A stretch of DNA of 64,000 bases from Microbacterium sp. LWH3-1.2 (GCF_040675855.1 NZ_JBEGIK010000001.1:2976001-3040000), one strand, 5' to 3'. Positions 53,477 through 62,030 are shown, counted from the first letter of the stretch. A program made the numbers and translations. Notes: a model not told the origin generated them from the sequence alone.

Positions 53477-54304
53477 GTGACCTCCCCCTCCCCCGTTTCG
53501 ACGTTCGACACGCCGTTCGAGGGAGATCTCCGGGCCGATCTCGATCTCGCCCTGCGTCTGGCCGATGCGGCGGATGCGGCATCCATGTCCCGCTTCGATG
53601 CGGCCGATCTCGACGTCCACCTGAAGGCCGACGCGAGCCACGTCACCGAGGCCGATCTCGCCACGGAGCGCGCCCTGCGCGACCTGCTCGAGTTCGAACG
53701 CCCGGGTGACGGCGTGTTCGGCGAGGAGTACGGCGTCACGGGCGATTCGGCGCGGCAGTGGATCATCGACCCGATCGACGGCACCGCGAACTACCTCAAG
53801 GGCATCCCTATGTGGACGACCCTCATCGCCCTCGCGATCGACGGCGTGCCGCGCGTGGGGGTGGCCAGCCAGCCCGCCATCGGCCGGCGCTGGTGGGCGG
53901 CGACCGGACTCGGCGCCTGGACCAACACGCCGACGGGTGCGACGAAGCGCCTCGCGGTGTCGACGGTGGATGCGATCGCCGACTCCAGCGTGAGCTTCCA
54001 GAGCATCGGGCAGTGGCGCCATGCCGGCAAGCTCGACGCGCTCGAGCGGCTGACCTCGTCGGTGTGGCGCGATCGCGGCTACGGCGACGCCTGGCCGTAC
54101 ATGCTGCTGGCCGAGGGGCGCCTCGAGTTCGTCGCCGAGTTCGACGTCAAGGAGTACGACATCGCCGCGCTCGTGCCGATCGTGACCGAGGCCGGCGGCA
54201 AGTTCACATCGTTCGACGGCGACGACTCGATCTCCGGGCGTTCCTCGCTCGCGACCAACCGCGTGCTCCATTCCGCCTATCTCGACCTGCTCCACTCCGC
54301 CTGA
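53477..54304 (+). CDS. hisN: Inositol monophosphatase-family protein, probably histidinol-phosphatase
   Basis: The 275-residue Mg-dependent phosphatase has the metal motifs FGEEYG, WIIDPIDGTANYLKG and, at the C-terminal side, EFDVKEYDIAAL (where WD is usual). The pattern and length fit the actinobacterial HisN group, which dephosphorylates L-histidinol phosphate; inositol-1-phosphatase activity is the alternative. It stands alone with a leaderless-type promoter. Confidence 0.85.
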   Translation: MTSPSPVSTFDTPFEGDLRADLDLALRLADAADAASMSRFDAADLDVHLKADASHVTEADLATERALRDLLEFERPGDGVFGEEYGVTGDSARQWIIDPIDGTANYLKGIPMWTTLIALAIDGVPRVGVASQPAIGRRWWAATGLGAWTNTPTGATKRLAVSTVDAIADSSVSFQSIGQWRHAGKLDALERLTSSVWRDRGYGDAWPYMLLAEGRLEFVAEFDVKEYDIAALVPIVTEAGGKFTSFDGDDSISGRSSLATNRVLHSAYLDLLHSA

Positions 54305-54356
54305 TCCCGTACCGCCTGACACCCGACCGCCTCCTATCCCCCACGGAGTCTCTCTG

Positions 54357-54935
54357 ATGCCTGCCACTCGCATCCTCGGCGCAGCCGCCGCCCTCGCCCT
54401 CTCGGCGCTCGTTCTGACGGCCTGCGCCGGCGCACCCGAGCCGGTGCCGGAAGAGACGGGCAACGGCCAGACGCCCACCGCGGCCGCGCCCGAGCCTTCG
54501 GCGACGCCCGAGCCCGCGCCCGCCTCGACCGAGGATCCGACCTGCACCACGATCATCGGTGAGTCGGTCGTGGCGAACTTCGAGAACCTCGGGTGGAGCT
54601 CGCAGGCGTCGCCGCTGTACATCGGCAGCACGGAGATCGAGGACGGCCTCCAGTGCATGTGGGCGGACTTCGAGGGTCCCGCCGGCGACCATGGGCAGAT
54701 GTTCGGCTGGGCACCTCTCGCAGACGACCAGGCCGCGGACCTGCAGGAAGAGCTCGAGGCCCAGGGCTGGGTGCGCGAAGAGGACGCCGCAGGCGTGTAC
54801 ATCACGGAGAGCGCCGACACCGCGATCGCGACGGATGCCGAGGGCTACGGCATGACGTACCTCTTCACGTCCGGCCAGGTGAAGGTGGCCGACACGAAGC
54901 AGGGCCTCCTCCTGATCGAGTGGCCCAAGAGCTGA
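54357..54935 (+). CDS. Secreted lipoprotein of unknown function
   Basis: The 192-residue protein has a lipoprotein signal (ALSALVLTACAGA, lipobox LTAC) and a Pro/Ala/Glu-rich linker (about 22-60). A small globular domain follows with Cys at CTTIIGES and CMWADFEG, which may form a disulfide. GGAG precedes the ATG. It lies 52 bp downstream of hisN on the same strand. No known family recognised. Confidence 0.8.
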   Translation: MPATRILGAAAALALSALVLTACAGAPEPVPEETGNGQTPTAAAPEPSATPEPAPASTEDPTCTTIIGESVVANFENLGWSSQASPLYIGSTEIEDGLQCMWADFEGPAGDHGQMFGWAPLADDQAADLQEELEAQGWVREEDAAGVYITESADTAIATDAEGYGMTYLFTSGQVKVADTKQGLLLIEWPKS

Positions 54936-54942
54936 TCCACGC

Positions 54943-55356
54943 TCAGCGCGCGCCCACCAGCGAGAGCAGGCTGCCGAGTCCCTCCGGCGTCCCCGGCCAC
55001 CAGCGCTCGATGGCGGGTGTCCCGGCTGTTCGGATCGCGTACCGCAGCGCGATCGCGACGATGATCGCATCGTCCGCGTATCCGAGCACCGGGATGAAGT
55101 CCGGCACCAGGTCGATCGGCAGCAGCAGGTACGCCAGCAGCCCGCCGAGCCACCACCGGGTGGCCCGCGGCACCTCGGGATCGACGATCAGGCGCTTCAG
55201 CAGCACGACGACGTCGGCGACGAGTCGTATGATCTGGCGCCAGTCAACGTTGCGACCCGCTCGGCGCTGCTGCACCCACAGGATGAGCAGCAGCACCAGC
55301 CAGACGATGATGAGCCCGCCGACCGCGGAGATGACGGCGACGGCCCAGTCCGGCAT
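54943..55356 (-). CDS. DUF1232 (YkvA-type) membrane protein
   Basis: The 137-residue protein has one N-terminal transmembrane helix (AVISAVGGLIIVWLVLLLIL) and a DUF1232 domain with the hallmark LLPIDLVPDFIPVLGYADD (about 79-98). The function of the family is unknown. TACAGT six bases before the ATG suggests a leaderless mRNA. It is convergent with the lipoprotein gene, with 7 bp between the stops. Confidence 0.88.
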   Translation of the reverse strand: MPDWAVAVISAVGGLIIVWLVLLLILWVQQRRAGRNVDWRQIIRLVADVVVLLKRLIVDPEVPRATRWWLGGLLAYLLLPIDLVPDFIPVLGYADDAIIVAIALRYAIRTAGTPAIERWWPGTPEGLGSLLSLVGAR

Positions 55357-55362
55357 CCGTCG

Positions 55363-55368
55363 ACTGTA
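55363..55368 (-). promoter_or_regulatory. -10 box of the DUF1232 gene
   Basis: TACAGT on the minus strand ends six bases before ATG 55356. Confidence 0.5.
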
Positions 55369-55392
55369 ACACCCTGCCCCGACGGCACACCG

Positions 55393-55398
55393 TAGGCT
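55393..55398 (+). promoter_or_regulatory. -10 box of yaeQ
   Basis: TAGGCT, the same hexamer as ahead of cutC and the FAH-family gene, lies eight bases before ATG 55407. It faces the DUF1232 -10 box only 24 bp away, so the two divergent promoters overlap. Confidence 0.4.
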
Positions 55399-55406
55399 CG
55401 ATTCCC

Positions 55407-55946
55407 ATGGCGATCGGCGTGACGATGTACACCTTCGATATCCAGCTGGCCGACGTCGATCGGAGCGTCTACGAGGATCTCTCGGTGCGGGTGGCGCGGC
55501 ATCCGTCCGAGACCGACGCGTTCATGCTGACGCGCGTGCTCGCGTACGCGCTCGAATACGAGGAGGGCATCGGGTTCAGTGAGGGGATCTCCGCGACGGA
55601 TGAACCTGCCGTGCTCGTACGCGATCTCACCGGCGCGCTCGTCGCCTGGATAGAGGTGGGCGCCCCGGACGCCGCCCGCCTGCACACGGGCAGCCTCGCG
55701 GGCGCGCGCGTCGCCGTGTACACGCACCGCGATCCGGTGAAGGTGGCCGCTCCGTGGGCGGGCAAGAAGATCCATCGCGCCGACGAGGTGAAGCTCTACA
55801 GCTTCGACCCCGGCTTCTTCGATTCGGCCACCTCAGCGCTCGAGCGGCGTAACACGATGATCCTCTCGATCACGGAGAGGCGCCTCTACCTCGACCTCAA
55901 CGGCTCGTCCTTCGAGTCCGACATCCACGAGATCACGGCCGGCTGA
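55407..55946 (+). CDS. yaeQ: YaeQ family protein
   Basis: The 179-residue protein shows the YaeQ pattern: TMYTFDIQLADVDRSVYEDL at the start, FMLTRVLAYALEYEEGIGFS, and WIEVGAPDAARLHTG. The family has a PD-(D/E)XK nuclease-like fold in known structures, with no firm function. The C-terminal MILSITERRLYLDLNGSSFE is also typical. It is convergent with the NUDIX gene, 6 bp apart. Confidence 0.9.
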   Translation: MAIGVTMYTFDIQLADVDRSVYEDLSVRVARHPSETDAFMLTRVLAYALEYEEGIGFSEGISATDEPAVLVRDLTGALVAWIEVGAPDAARLHTGSLAGARVAVYTHRDPVKVAAPWAGKKIHRADEVKLYSFDPGFFDSATSALERRNTMILSITERRLYLDLNGSSFESDIHEITAG

Positions 55947-55952
55947 GCCTGA

Positions 55953-56369
55953 TCAAGCCGGCAGGAAGTTCTCCCGCGCCAGCGGCGCGATCTCCAGGTG
56001 CTGCGCATCGGCACGGGAGACCCACCGCAGCTCCTCGATCTCGGCGTCGATCACCGGCACCTGATCGCCGATGTCAGCGACGAACACGTCCGCCACCACG
56101 AGGAAGCCCGGTTCGTTCGCCGCGGCCGCCGTGAACAGGCCCAGCGAATCCAGCCGATCGGGCTCCACCGAAAGCCCCAGCTCCTCGAACAGTTCTCGGC
56201 TCAGCGTCTCGGCCGCCGTCTCGTCCGGTTCGGGTTTGCCTCCCGGCTGCATGAACGCCGTCGTGCCGGCCTTGCGCACCAGCAGGAGCTCATCGCGGTC
56301 GTTCAGGATGACAGCGGCTGACACACGGATGCTGCGCGTCGACGTCGATGCCGGGTTCGAGGTGCTCAC
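55953..56369 (-). CDS. NUDIX hydrolase
   Basis: The 138-residue protein has a complete Nudix box: GGKPEPDETAAETLSREL followed by FEELGL (GX5EX7REUXEEXGU). It hydrolyses a nucleoside diphosphate derivative of unknown identity. The GTG at 56369 is six bases after TAGCGT, a leaderless layout. Confidence 0.92.
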   Translation of the reverse strand: MSTSNPASTSTRSIRVSAAVILNDRDELLLVRKAGTTAFMQPGGKPEPDETAAETLSRELFEELGLSVEPDRLDSLGLFTAAAANEPGFLVVADVFVADIGDQVPVIDAEIEELRWVSRADAQHLEIAPLARENFLPA

Positions 56370-56375
56370 GAAGGC

Positions 56376-56381
56376 ACGCTA
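56376..56381 (-). promoter_or_regulatory. -10 box of the NUDIX gene
   Basis: TAGCGT on the minus strand ends six bases before GTG 56369. Confidence 0.5.
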
Positions 56382-56407
56382 ACAGGAACCGCCGAATCGG
56401 CCTGGCG

Positions 56408-56413
56408 TAGAAT
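56408..56413 (+). promoter_or_regulatory. -10 box of the zinc-knuckle SDR gene
   Basis: TAGAAT lies five bases before GTG 56419, divergent from the NUDIX promoter. Confidence 0.4.
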
Positions 56414-56418
56414 CACGT

Positions 56419-57900
56419 GTGCTTCCCGATTCCCCCGCGCCCTCCGACCTGCCGCCGAGCGGCATCGACCCGGACGATCTGGCGACCACCCTGCGGGTGC
56501 TCGCGATCATGCCGGGTGTCGACGAGTCGCACCCCGATTACGTGGCCGTCCGCCGGGCGACCGCCGCGATGTTCAAGGCGGTCAAGAAGGTGCGGCGCCG
56601 CGAGATCCGCGAGGCGATCGCCTCCGCCGACCGCGCTGTCGTCGCCGCAACGGCCACAGGGGCGCCGGACCGCATCGACGACGAGACCCGCGGCATCCCG
56701 ATCAGCTCGTCCACGACCGCGCCCACCGCCGGCACTCTCCTCAAGCCGCGCGCCTGCTACATCTGCAAGCAGCCGTACACGATCGTCGACGCGTTCTACC
56801 ACCAGCTCTGCCCGACGTGCGCGGCGATGAGCCACGCGAAGCGCAACGCGCGCACCGATCTCACCGGCAAGCGCGCGCTGCTCACCGGCGGCCGCGCGAA
56901 GATCGGCATGTACATCGCGCTGCGCCTCCTGCGCGACGGCGCGCACACCACGATCACGACGCGCTTCCCCCGCGACGCCGTGCGCCGTTTCAGCGGCCTC
57001 CCCGACGCCCCGGAATGGATCGATCGCCTGAAGGTGGTGGGCATCGACCTGCGCGATCCCGCCCAGGTGATCGGGCTGGCGGAGGACGTCGCGGCTGCAG
57101 GTCCGCTCGACATCCTGATCAACAACGCGACCCAGACCGTGCGCCGCTCGCCCGGTGCGTACCAGCCGCTCGTCGACGCCGAACTCGCACCGCTCCCCGA
57201 TGGGCCTCTGCCGGAGCTGGTCACATTCGGCCACACGAACGACCGCCACCCGCAGGCACTGGAGCGCTCGGTCACCGCTCATCCGATCCTCGCCGCGGCC
57301 GCTGCGCGTGCCGACGAGCTGACCGAGCAGGCCATGGCTGCCGGTTCCAGCTCGCTCGAGCGCCTCGCGGCCGGCACCGCCATCGATGCCGGCGGGCTGA
57401 TCCCCGACCTCGATCACACCAATTCGTGGGTGCAGAGCGTCGACGAGGTCGACCCGCTCGAGATGCTCGAGGTGCAGCTCGCGAACACGACAGCACCGTT
57501 CCTGCTCGTGTCGAAGCTGCGGGCATCGCTGGCCGCGAGCCCGGCCCGCAGGACGTACGTGGTCAATGTCAGCGCCATGGAGGGCGTCTTCAATCGCGGG
57601 TACAAGGGGCCGGGGCATCCGCACACCAACATGGCCAAGGCGGCCGTCAACATGCTGACGCGCACGAGCGCGCGCGAGCTCTTCGAGACCGATCGCATCC
57701 TCATGACGAGCGTCGACACCGGCTGGATCACCGACGAGCGCCCGCACCCGACGAAGGTGCGCCTCGCGGAGGAAGGCTTCCACGCGCCGCTGGACCTCGT
57801 CGACGGCGCCGCCCGCGTCTATGATCCGATCGTGCGCGGTGAGGCGGGCGAAGACCTGTTCGGCGTCTTCCTCAAGGACTACGCGCCCGGGCAATGGTGA
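56419..57900 (+). CDS. SDR-like protein with N-terminal helical domain and CxxC zinc knuckle
   Basis: The 493-residue protein has a helical N-terminal part (about 18-75), a four-Cys knuckle (CYIC at 113-116, CPTC at 131-134), and an SDR-like Rossmann domain from about 150. The NAD loop is TGGRAKIGMYIA (divergent from TGxxxGIG) and NNAT replaces NNAG. Ser385 is present, but the YxxxK site reads TNMAK (403-407), so the catalytic Tyr is missing while Lys407 remains. An insert of about 100 residues (250-345) separates NNAT from the active-site region. It may bind NAD(P) without ordinary redox activity. Function unknown. Confidence 0.75.
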   Translation: MLPDSPAPSDLPPSGIDPDDLATTLRVLAIMPGVDESHPDYVAVRRATAAMFKAVKKVRRREIREAIASADRAVVAATATGAPDRIDDETRGIPISSSTTAPTAGTLLKPRACYICKQPYTIVDAFYHQLCPTCAAMSHAKRNARTDLTGKRALLTGGRAKIGMYIALRLLRDGAHTTITTRFPRDAVRRFSGLPDAPEWIDRLKVVGIDLRDPAQVIGLAEDVAAAGPLDILINNATQTVRRSPGAYQPLVDAELAPLPDGPLPELVTFGHTNDRHPQALERSVTAHPILAAAAARADELTEQAMAAGSSSLERLAAGTAIDAGGLIPDLDHTNSWVQSVDEVDPLEMLEVQLANTTAPFLLVSKLRASLAASPARRTYVVNVSAMEGVFNRGYKGPGHPHTNMAKAAVNMLTRTSARELFETDRILMTSVDTGWITDERPHPTKVRLAEEGFHAPLDLVDGAARVYDPIVRGEAGEDLFGVFLKDYAPGQW

Positions 57901-58124
57901 ACCTGCCTGGGCCGGGTCGGCGGGTGGTGGTGCGCTACATCCTGCCCACGGGCCAGGCGACGGATGCCCTCGGCGAGCTCCTGAGCACCGACGAGGATTA
58001 CGTCGTGGTCGACGGCAAACGCGGTGTCGAGCGCATCCCGCGCGGCGCGATCATCGCCGCGAAGGAGGTGCCGCCCCCGCCCGCACCTCGTGCGCCGCGG
58101 CGCCCTGTTCCGCCGATCGAATGA
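57894..58124 (+). CDS. Small SH3-like protein (76 residues)
   Basis: The ATG lies inside the last codons of the SDR-like gene, so it is coupled to it. The sequence (VVVRYILPTGQATDALGELL, then YVVVDGKRGVERIPRGAII) resembles the small beta-barrel domain found at the N-terminus of some actinobacterial GNAT acetyltransferases. Here it stands alone with a Pro/Arg-rich tail (PPPPAPRAPRRP). It may be an interaction module for its neighbour; the assignment is tentative. Confidence 0.6.
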   Translation: MVNLPGPGRRVVVRYILPTGQATDALGELLSTDEDYVVVDGKRGVERIPRGAIIAAKEVPPPPAPRAPRRPVPPIE

Positions 58125-58291
58125 GCGGTTGATCGGGAAGAACCTCGTCCCGCTCTTGGTTCGGAAGTCCGATGAGCACCGTCGCAGGACTCCTCCGCAT
58201 CCACAACGGTGCGATCACGTCGTCTACCGTGCTCCTCGCCGAAAGGTGAGGCGGGCAGGCCGCGACCGGCACGACCTGCCCGGGAAGGCCC

Positions 58292-59269
58292 TCAGAAGCG
58301 CAGCAGCACCTTGCCGTCGCGCCCCGGCACCGCGCTGGCGGCGGCGGCCCGGCGCGCCTGGTCGAACGGGAACACCGCGTCGACCGGAAGTGACACCTCA
58401 CCCGACCCGATGCGCTGCACCAGCTCGGCGAAAAGCGCACCGCGGGTGGCAGCATCCATCGTCTGACTGACCTTGCTGCCCCAGAAACCCTTCACCGTCG
58501 CCTGCTTGAAGATGAGGTCGCCCGCCGAGAGCTGCAGCGTGCCCGACGCCATCGATCCGAACGACACGAGGGTGCCGCCATCGCCGAGCAGCGACAGCAG
58601 GTCGCCGGCGGCCTCGCCGCCGACGGAGTCCACCGCCGCACGCGGCGCGTTCCCGCCGAGGATCGCCGCCGCGCGTTCCCGCCAGTCATCCGATGCAGTC
58701 GACACGACATCACGGATGCCGAGCCCGGCCAGTTCATCGACGCCGGCATCGCGGCGCACCAGGCCGAGAACGCGTACGCCACGTGCTGCGGCGAACTGGG
58801 CGACGAGCCTGCCGACGGCGCCGTTCGCGGTGTTCTGCACGATCCAGTCGGCCGGCTGCACATCGAGGAAGTCGAGCAGGCTCAGCGCGCTGAACGGCAT
58901 CGAGATGAGCTGTGCGGCCGTCTCGTCGCTCACCGCGTCCGGCACGGGAACGAGCCCGGCCGCATTCGCGACGAAGTACTCGCTCCACACCCCGAACGTG
59001 CCGCCGGTGGCGACCCGCTGCCCGACCTTCAGCGACTCGACACCGTCGCCGAGAGCGTCCACGACTCCGACGGCCTCGGTGCCGGAGGCCGCAGGAAGCT
59101 CGGGCTTATAGCCGTATGTGCCGCGGATCGTCCAGAGGTCGTGATTGTGGATGGGCGAGAGCACCGTCCGCACCCTCACTTGTCCTGCGCCCGGCTCGGG
59201 CAGCGGTCTCTCCGCGACCTCGAGGACCTCGGTCGGGTCGCCGAATGCGGAGCGGATGAGTGCGTGCAC
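58292..59269 (-). CDS. Zinc-independent quinone oxidoreductase-like (MDR) protein
   Basis: The 325-residue medium-chain dehydrogenase has a GroES-like N-terminal domain and a Rossmann domain with NTANGAVGRLVAQFAA. Cys ligands for structural zinc are absent, which places it with quinone/enoyl reductases. GTG 59269 is preceded by AAGGAG. It probably reduces quinones or enones with NADPH; the true substrate is unknown. The 170 bp downstream, to the small SH3-like gene, hold nothing I can assign. Confidence 0.9.
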   Translation of the reverse strand: MHALIRSAFGDPTEVLEVAERPLPEPGAGQVRVRTVLSPIHNHDLWTIRGTYGYKPELPAASGTEAVGVVDALGDGVESLKVGQRVATGGTFGVWSEYFVANAAGLVPVPDAVSDETAAQLISMPFSALSLLDFLDVQPADWIVQNTANGAVGRLVAQFAAARGVRVLGLVRRDAGVDELAGLGIRDVVSTASDDWRERAAAILGGNAPRAAVDSVGGEAAGDLLSLLGDGGTLVSFGSMASGTLQLSAGDLIFKQATVKGFWGSKVSQTMDAATRGALFAELVQRIGSGEVSLPVDAVFPFDQARRAAAASAVPGRDGKVLLRF

Positions 59270-59415
59270 GGTGGTGCTCCTTGGTAAGTCCCGGGCCGCG
59301 GGTGCGCAGCCCCTCGAAGGTAAGCCCTCCACCGGCCGCTCGCATTCCCCTGCCTCGCGGAGCGCGCGGCTGTCGCCGCCCTGCGGGTCGAGCGGGTGGT
59401 GAGAGCGCAGGGTGT

Positions 59416-59600
59416 CTATGCGGACCTGGCACGTCTGAGTTGGTCGAGCAGGAGCCGGTTGGGTCCGCGCCATCGTCGTTGCGGGTCGATCCAGCCGGGT
59501 GGTCGCAGCTGCGGCATGCCGTCGACCATGCGGATCGAGCACCCGCTGCTCCGCCTCATCCGAAGCGTCCCCGGCGGCAGCCTCCGGTCAGAGGTCACTC
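59416..59600 (-). pseudogene. Remnant of a DUF222/HNH endonuclease C-terminus
   Basis: On the minus strand, RRSSGCSIRMVDGMPQLRPP followed by GWIDPQRRWRGPNRL matches the region just after the HNH motif in DUF222-type (13E12-like) endonucleases of actinobacteria. The HNH residues and the whole upstream protein are missing. The rest of 59270-59777 holds no gene I can support, so this is a decayed mobile-gene scar between two oxidoreductase genes. Confidence 0.5.
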
Positions 59601-59777
59601 TGAGGACAAGTCCCGAGACCCGAACGATCCCTACATGGGGAGGAGAGCCCCTGGTACGGTCAACCAGTGCCCGCCCGACCGACCAGACGTCGTCGAGCGG
59701 ATTGCTGACGAAGACCGGCGTGCCGCGCGGAGGGGTCCGCGCGCCCTCTGGCACACGGATCCCTCCATATCCTGCGA

Positions 59778-60536
59778 TCAGCTGCGCGGAGGGTTCGCCG
59801 GCAGCCATTCCCCCAACGTCGTCTCGAACACCTGCGCCCCGCCCACGGGCATGAGTGTGCGCTCCTCCATGAGCGCGCCGAAGTACGGCGCCTCGGGGTC
59901 GGTCACGACCTCACGTGCATCGCCACGGAACGTCAGCCCACGACGCACCATCTCATCGAGTCCCATGACCTCGGGCCCGGCGATCTCGGCGTCGGCGTTC
60001 AGCGGGGCGCCCGCGGCGGTACGCGCGACGGCGGTCGCGACATCCTCCGCGGCGATCGGCTGCACGAGGTTGCCCGGCAGGTGGATCGCGTCACCGTTCC
60101 CCGACACCCCCGCGATGCCGGTGATGAACTCGAAGAACTGGGTAGCGTGCACGATCGAGTACGGGATGCCCGAGTCGCGGATCAGCTCCTCCTGCGCGGT
60201 CTTCGCCGCGAAGTACGAGATCGTGTTCGGACGGTTCGTGCCCACCACGGTGAGCGCGACGAAGTGCCCGACGCCCGCCTCGCGCGCTCCCGCGATGAGG
60301 TTCCGCGTCGACGTCGTGAAGAACTCCATCACGTCCGCCGGCGCGAACGACGGCGAGTTCGACACGTCGACCACGACATCCGCCCCCTTCAGCGCGTCGG
60401 CGAGGCCCTCGCCGGTGATGGTGTTGACGCCCGAGTTCGGAGAGGCCGGAACAGCGTCGTGGCCGTGCGCGGTGAGCTTCGCGACGACCTTCGAGCCGAC
60501 GAGCCCGGAGCCGCCGATGACGATGATCTTTGCCAT
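59778..60536 (-). CDS. NAD(P)-binding (NmrA/atypical SDR) oxidoreductase, ECF41 target
   Basis: The 252-residue protein has the atypical SDR nucleotide motif IVIGGSGLVGSKVV and no YxxxK in the standard place, like NmrA or NAD(P)H-binding regulators. It lies downstream of the ECF41-type sigma gene and its own promoter (60585-60611) carries the same sequence as the sigma gene's promoter. ECF41 sigma genes are known to neighbour carboxymuconolactone decarboxylases, oxidoreductases or epimerases, so this is the expected target gene. Confidence 0.88.
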   Translation of the reverse strand: MAKIIVIGGSGLVGSKVVAKLTAHGHDAVPASPNSGVNTITGEGLADALKGADVVVDVSNSPSFAPADVMEFFTTSTRNLIAGAREAGVGHFVALTVVGTNRPNTISYFAAKTAQEELIRDSGIPYSIVHATQFFEFITGIAGVSGNGDAIHLPGNLVQPIAAEDVATAVARTAAGAPLNADAEIAGPEVMGLDEMVRRGLTFRGDAREVVTDPEAPYFGALMEERTLMPVGGAQVFETTLGEWLPANPPRS

Positions 60537-60584
60537 GATGTGCCTTTCGTTCGAGGAGCGCGTGGGGCGGCGCTCACCATCCAT

Positions 60585-60611
60585 GACCGGGTCGGCGCCG
60601 GAAGTGTGACA
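60585..60611 (-). promoter_or_regulatory. ECF41-type promoter of the oxidoreductase gene
   Basis: On the minus strand, TGTCACA (60611-60605), 16 bases, then GGTC (60588-60585; CGGTCA in context). TGTCACA is the -35 element I know for ECF41 sigma factors, whose -10 is CGTC. The start codon lies about 50 bp downstream. Confidence 0.7.
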
Positions 60612-60619
60612 GCCCGGCG

Positions 60620-61033
60620 TCAGCAGTTCCAGTGCGTCAGCTTCTCCGGGTTGAGGACGAGCCACGCCTCGAGAATCAGCCGGCCCCGAACACGGATGCT
60701 GAGCACCCCGGTCACGTGTCCTGCTCGGCACAGGACGACGCCCGGCATGCCGTTCACCGACTCCACCCGCTGCGACTCGACCGCCGCGATCAGCATCTCG
60801 CCGAGATACTCCCCGACGATCGACGCGCCCTCGAGCGCCCGAGCCGGAGCCGCCACGGCCCCACCGCCGTCGACGGTAAGAACGACGCGGGGGTGCAGCA
60901 TCCGTTCCAGTCCGCGGGAATCACCCGCCCGTGCAGCGGCGACCAACGCCAGAACGACGCGTTCGTGCTGCGCAGTGCTCGCGGTCGAGCGCCGCGCGGA
61001 GCGGTGCAGCCACTCGCCAGGACGCCTGGTCAC
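60620..61033 (-). CDS. Free-standing SnoaL-like domain resembling the ECF41 C-terminal extension
   Basis: The 137-residue protein has the NTF2/SnoaL-like fold pattern AAARAGDSRGLERMLHPRVV with TVDGGGAVAAPARALEGASI and ends in VLNPEKLTHW. These DGGG and NPxKL motifs are the ones found in the regulatory C-terminal extension of ECF41 sigma factors. The upstream sigma protein has its own copy (SDGNG and SPDKL), so this is a second, detached domain. GTGA overlap couples the genes. It may act as a co-regulator or compete for the ligand; that is inference. Confidence 0.75.
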   Translation of the reverse strand: MTRRPGEWLHRSARRSTASTAQHERVVLALVAAARAGDSRGLERMLHPRVVLTVDGGGAVAAPARALEGASIVGEYLGEMLIAAVESQRVESVNGMPGVVLCRAGHVTGVLSIRVRGRLILEAWLVLNPEKLTHWNC

Positions 61034-61935
61034 GCCCCGACCTGGGCGACGTGCCCGAGCTTGTCGGGGCTCATGACCCAGAGCAGGCGACGGATGCCGT
61101 CCTCCCCCGCCGTGACGGTGACGAGAGTGGTGACCTCCCCGTCCTCCGAGAGGGTGGCCGCGGGCTGCCCGTTGACCTCGACCCAGTCGATCTGCTTGCC
61201 GGTCCAGAAGTGGCTGGAGAACGCGGCGACGAACTTCGCGACGCGACGTCGCCCGGCCACGGGGACGCGCGCGGCGAGCTTGACGCCGTTGCCGTCGCTG
61301 TAGCTGACGACGTCCTCCGCGAACAGCCGCTCGAGGTCGCTCACGTCGCCCTTCTGCGCGGCGACGAGGAACGCCTCGAGCAGGCGGCGCTGCTCGGCGG
61401 CGGCCACCTCCGCCTTGCGTGCCGACGCCAGATGCTTGCGAGCACGGCTGACGAGCTGGCGGGCACTCGCGACGGTCGCGCCCACGACGTCGGCGATCCG
61501 CTCGTACGGATAGTCGAGCGCTTCGCGGAGGATGTACGCGGCACGCTCAGTGGGCGTCAGCTTCTCGAGCATGAGCAGCATCGCGTACTGCAACGCTTCG
61601 CCGCGCTCGGCGCCGAGCGCGGGGTCGGCATCCGTGTTGACCGGCTCGGGCAGCCACGGTCCGATGTACGTCTCGCGGCGCGCGTGCGCCGACTGGGTGG
61701 CGTTGATCGAGAGTCGCGTCGCGACGGTCGCGAGGAACGCACCCGGCTCCCGGATGTCGCTGCGGTCGGCGTTCTGCCAGCGGATCCAGGTCTCCTGCAC
61801 GATGTCTTCCGCATCGGCGACGGTGCCGAGCATGCGATACGCGATGCCGAAGATCCGCCTCCGGTGCTCGTCGAAGACCGTGACCGCGAGGGCGATGTCG
61901 TCCCGATCGTTCATGCGCTCCGTGGTCTCGCCCAT
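61030..61935 (-). CDS. ECF41-type (SigJ-like) RNA polymerase sigma factor
   Basis: The protein of about 301 residues has sigma region 2 (VFDEHRRRIFGIAYRMLGTV, AEDIVQETWIRW), the linker motif WLPEP, region 4 (LTPTERAAYILREALDYPYE) and a SnoaL-like C-terminal extension (about 190-301) with YSDGNGVKLAA and SPDKLGHV. This fits group ECF41, in which the extension replaces an anti-sigma factor. ATG 61935 has a GGGAGAAG ribosome site; ATG 61953 and 61914 are alternatives. The gene is preceded by a promoter matching its own group's consensus, so it is probably autoregulated. Confidence 0.9.
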   Translation of the reverse strand: MGETTERMNDRDDIALAVTVFDEHRRRIFGIAYRMLGTVADAEDIVQETWIRWQNADRSDIREPGAFLATVATRLSINATQSAHARRETYIGPWLPEPVNTDADPALGAERGEALQYAMLLMLEKLTPTERAAYILREALDYPYERIADVVGATVASARQLVSRARKHLASARKAEVAAAEQRRLLEAFLVAAQKGDVSDLERLFAEDVVSYSDGNGVKLAARVPVAGRRRVAKFVAAFSSHFWTGKQIDWVEVNGQPAATLSEDGEVTTLVTVTAGEDGIRRLLWVMSPDKLGHVAQVGA

Positions 61936-62030
61936 TGCGTCTGCTTCTCCCATCGCCGCGCTCAGCGTACGCCCGCGACCGATGGCAGGAGCGCGTCGTC
62001 GCGCCCGGAAACGCGCGCGTCTCCAGCTGA

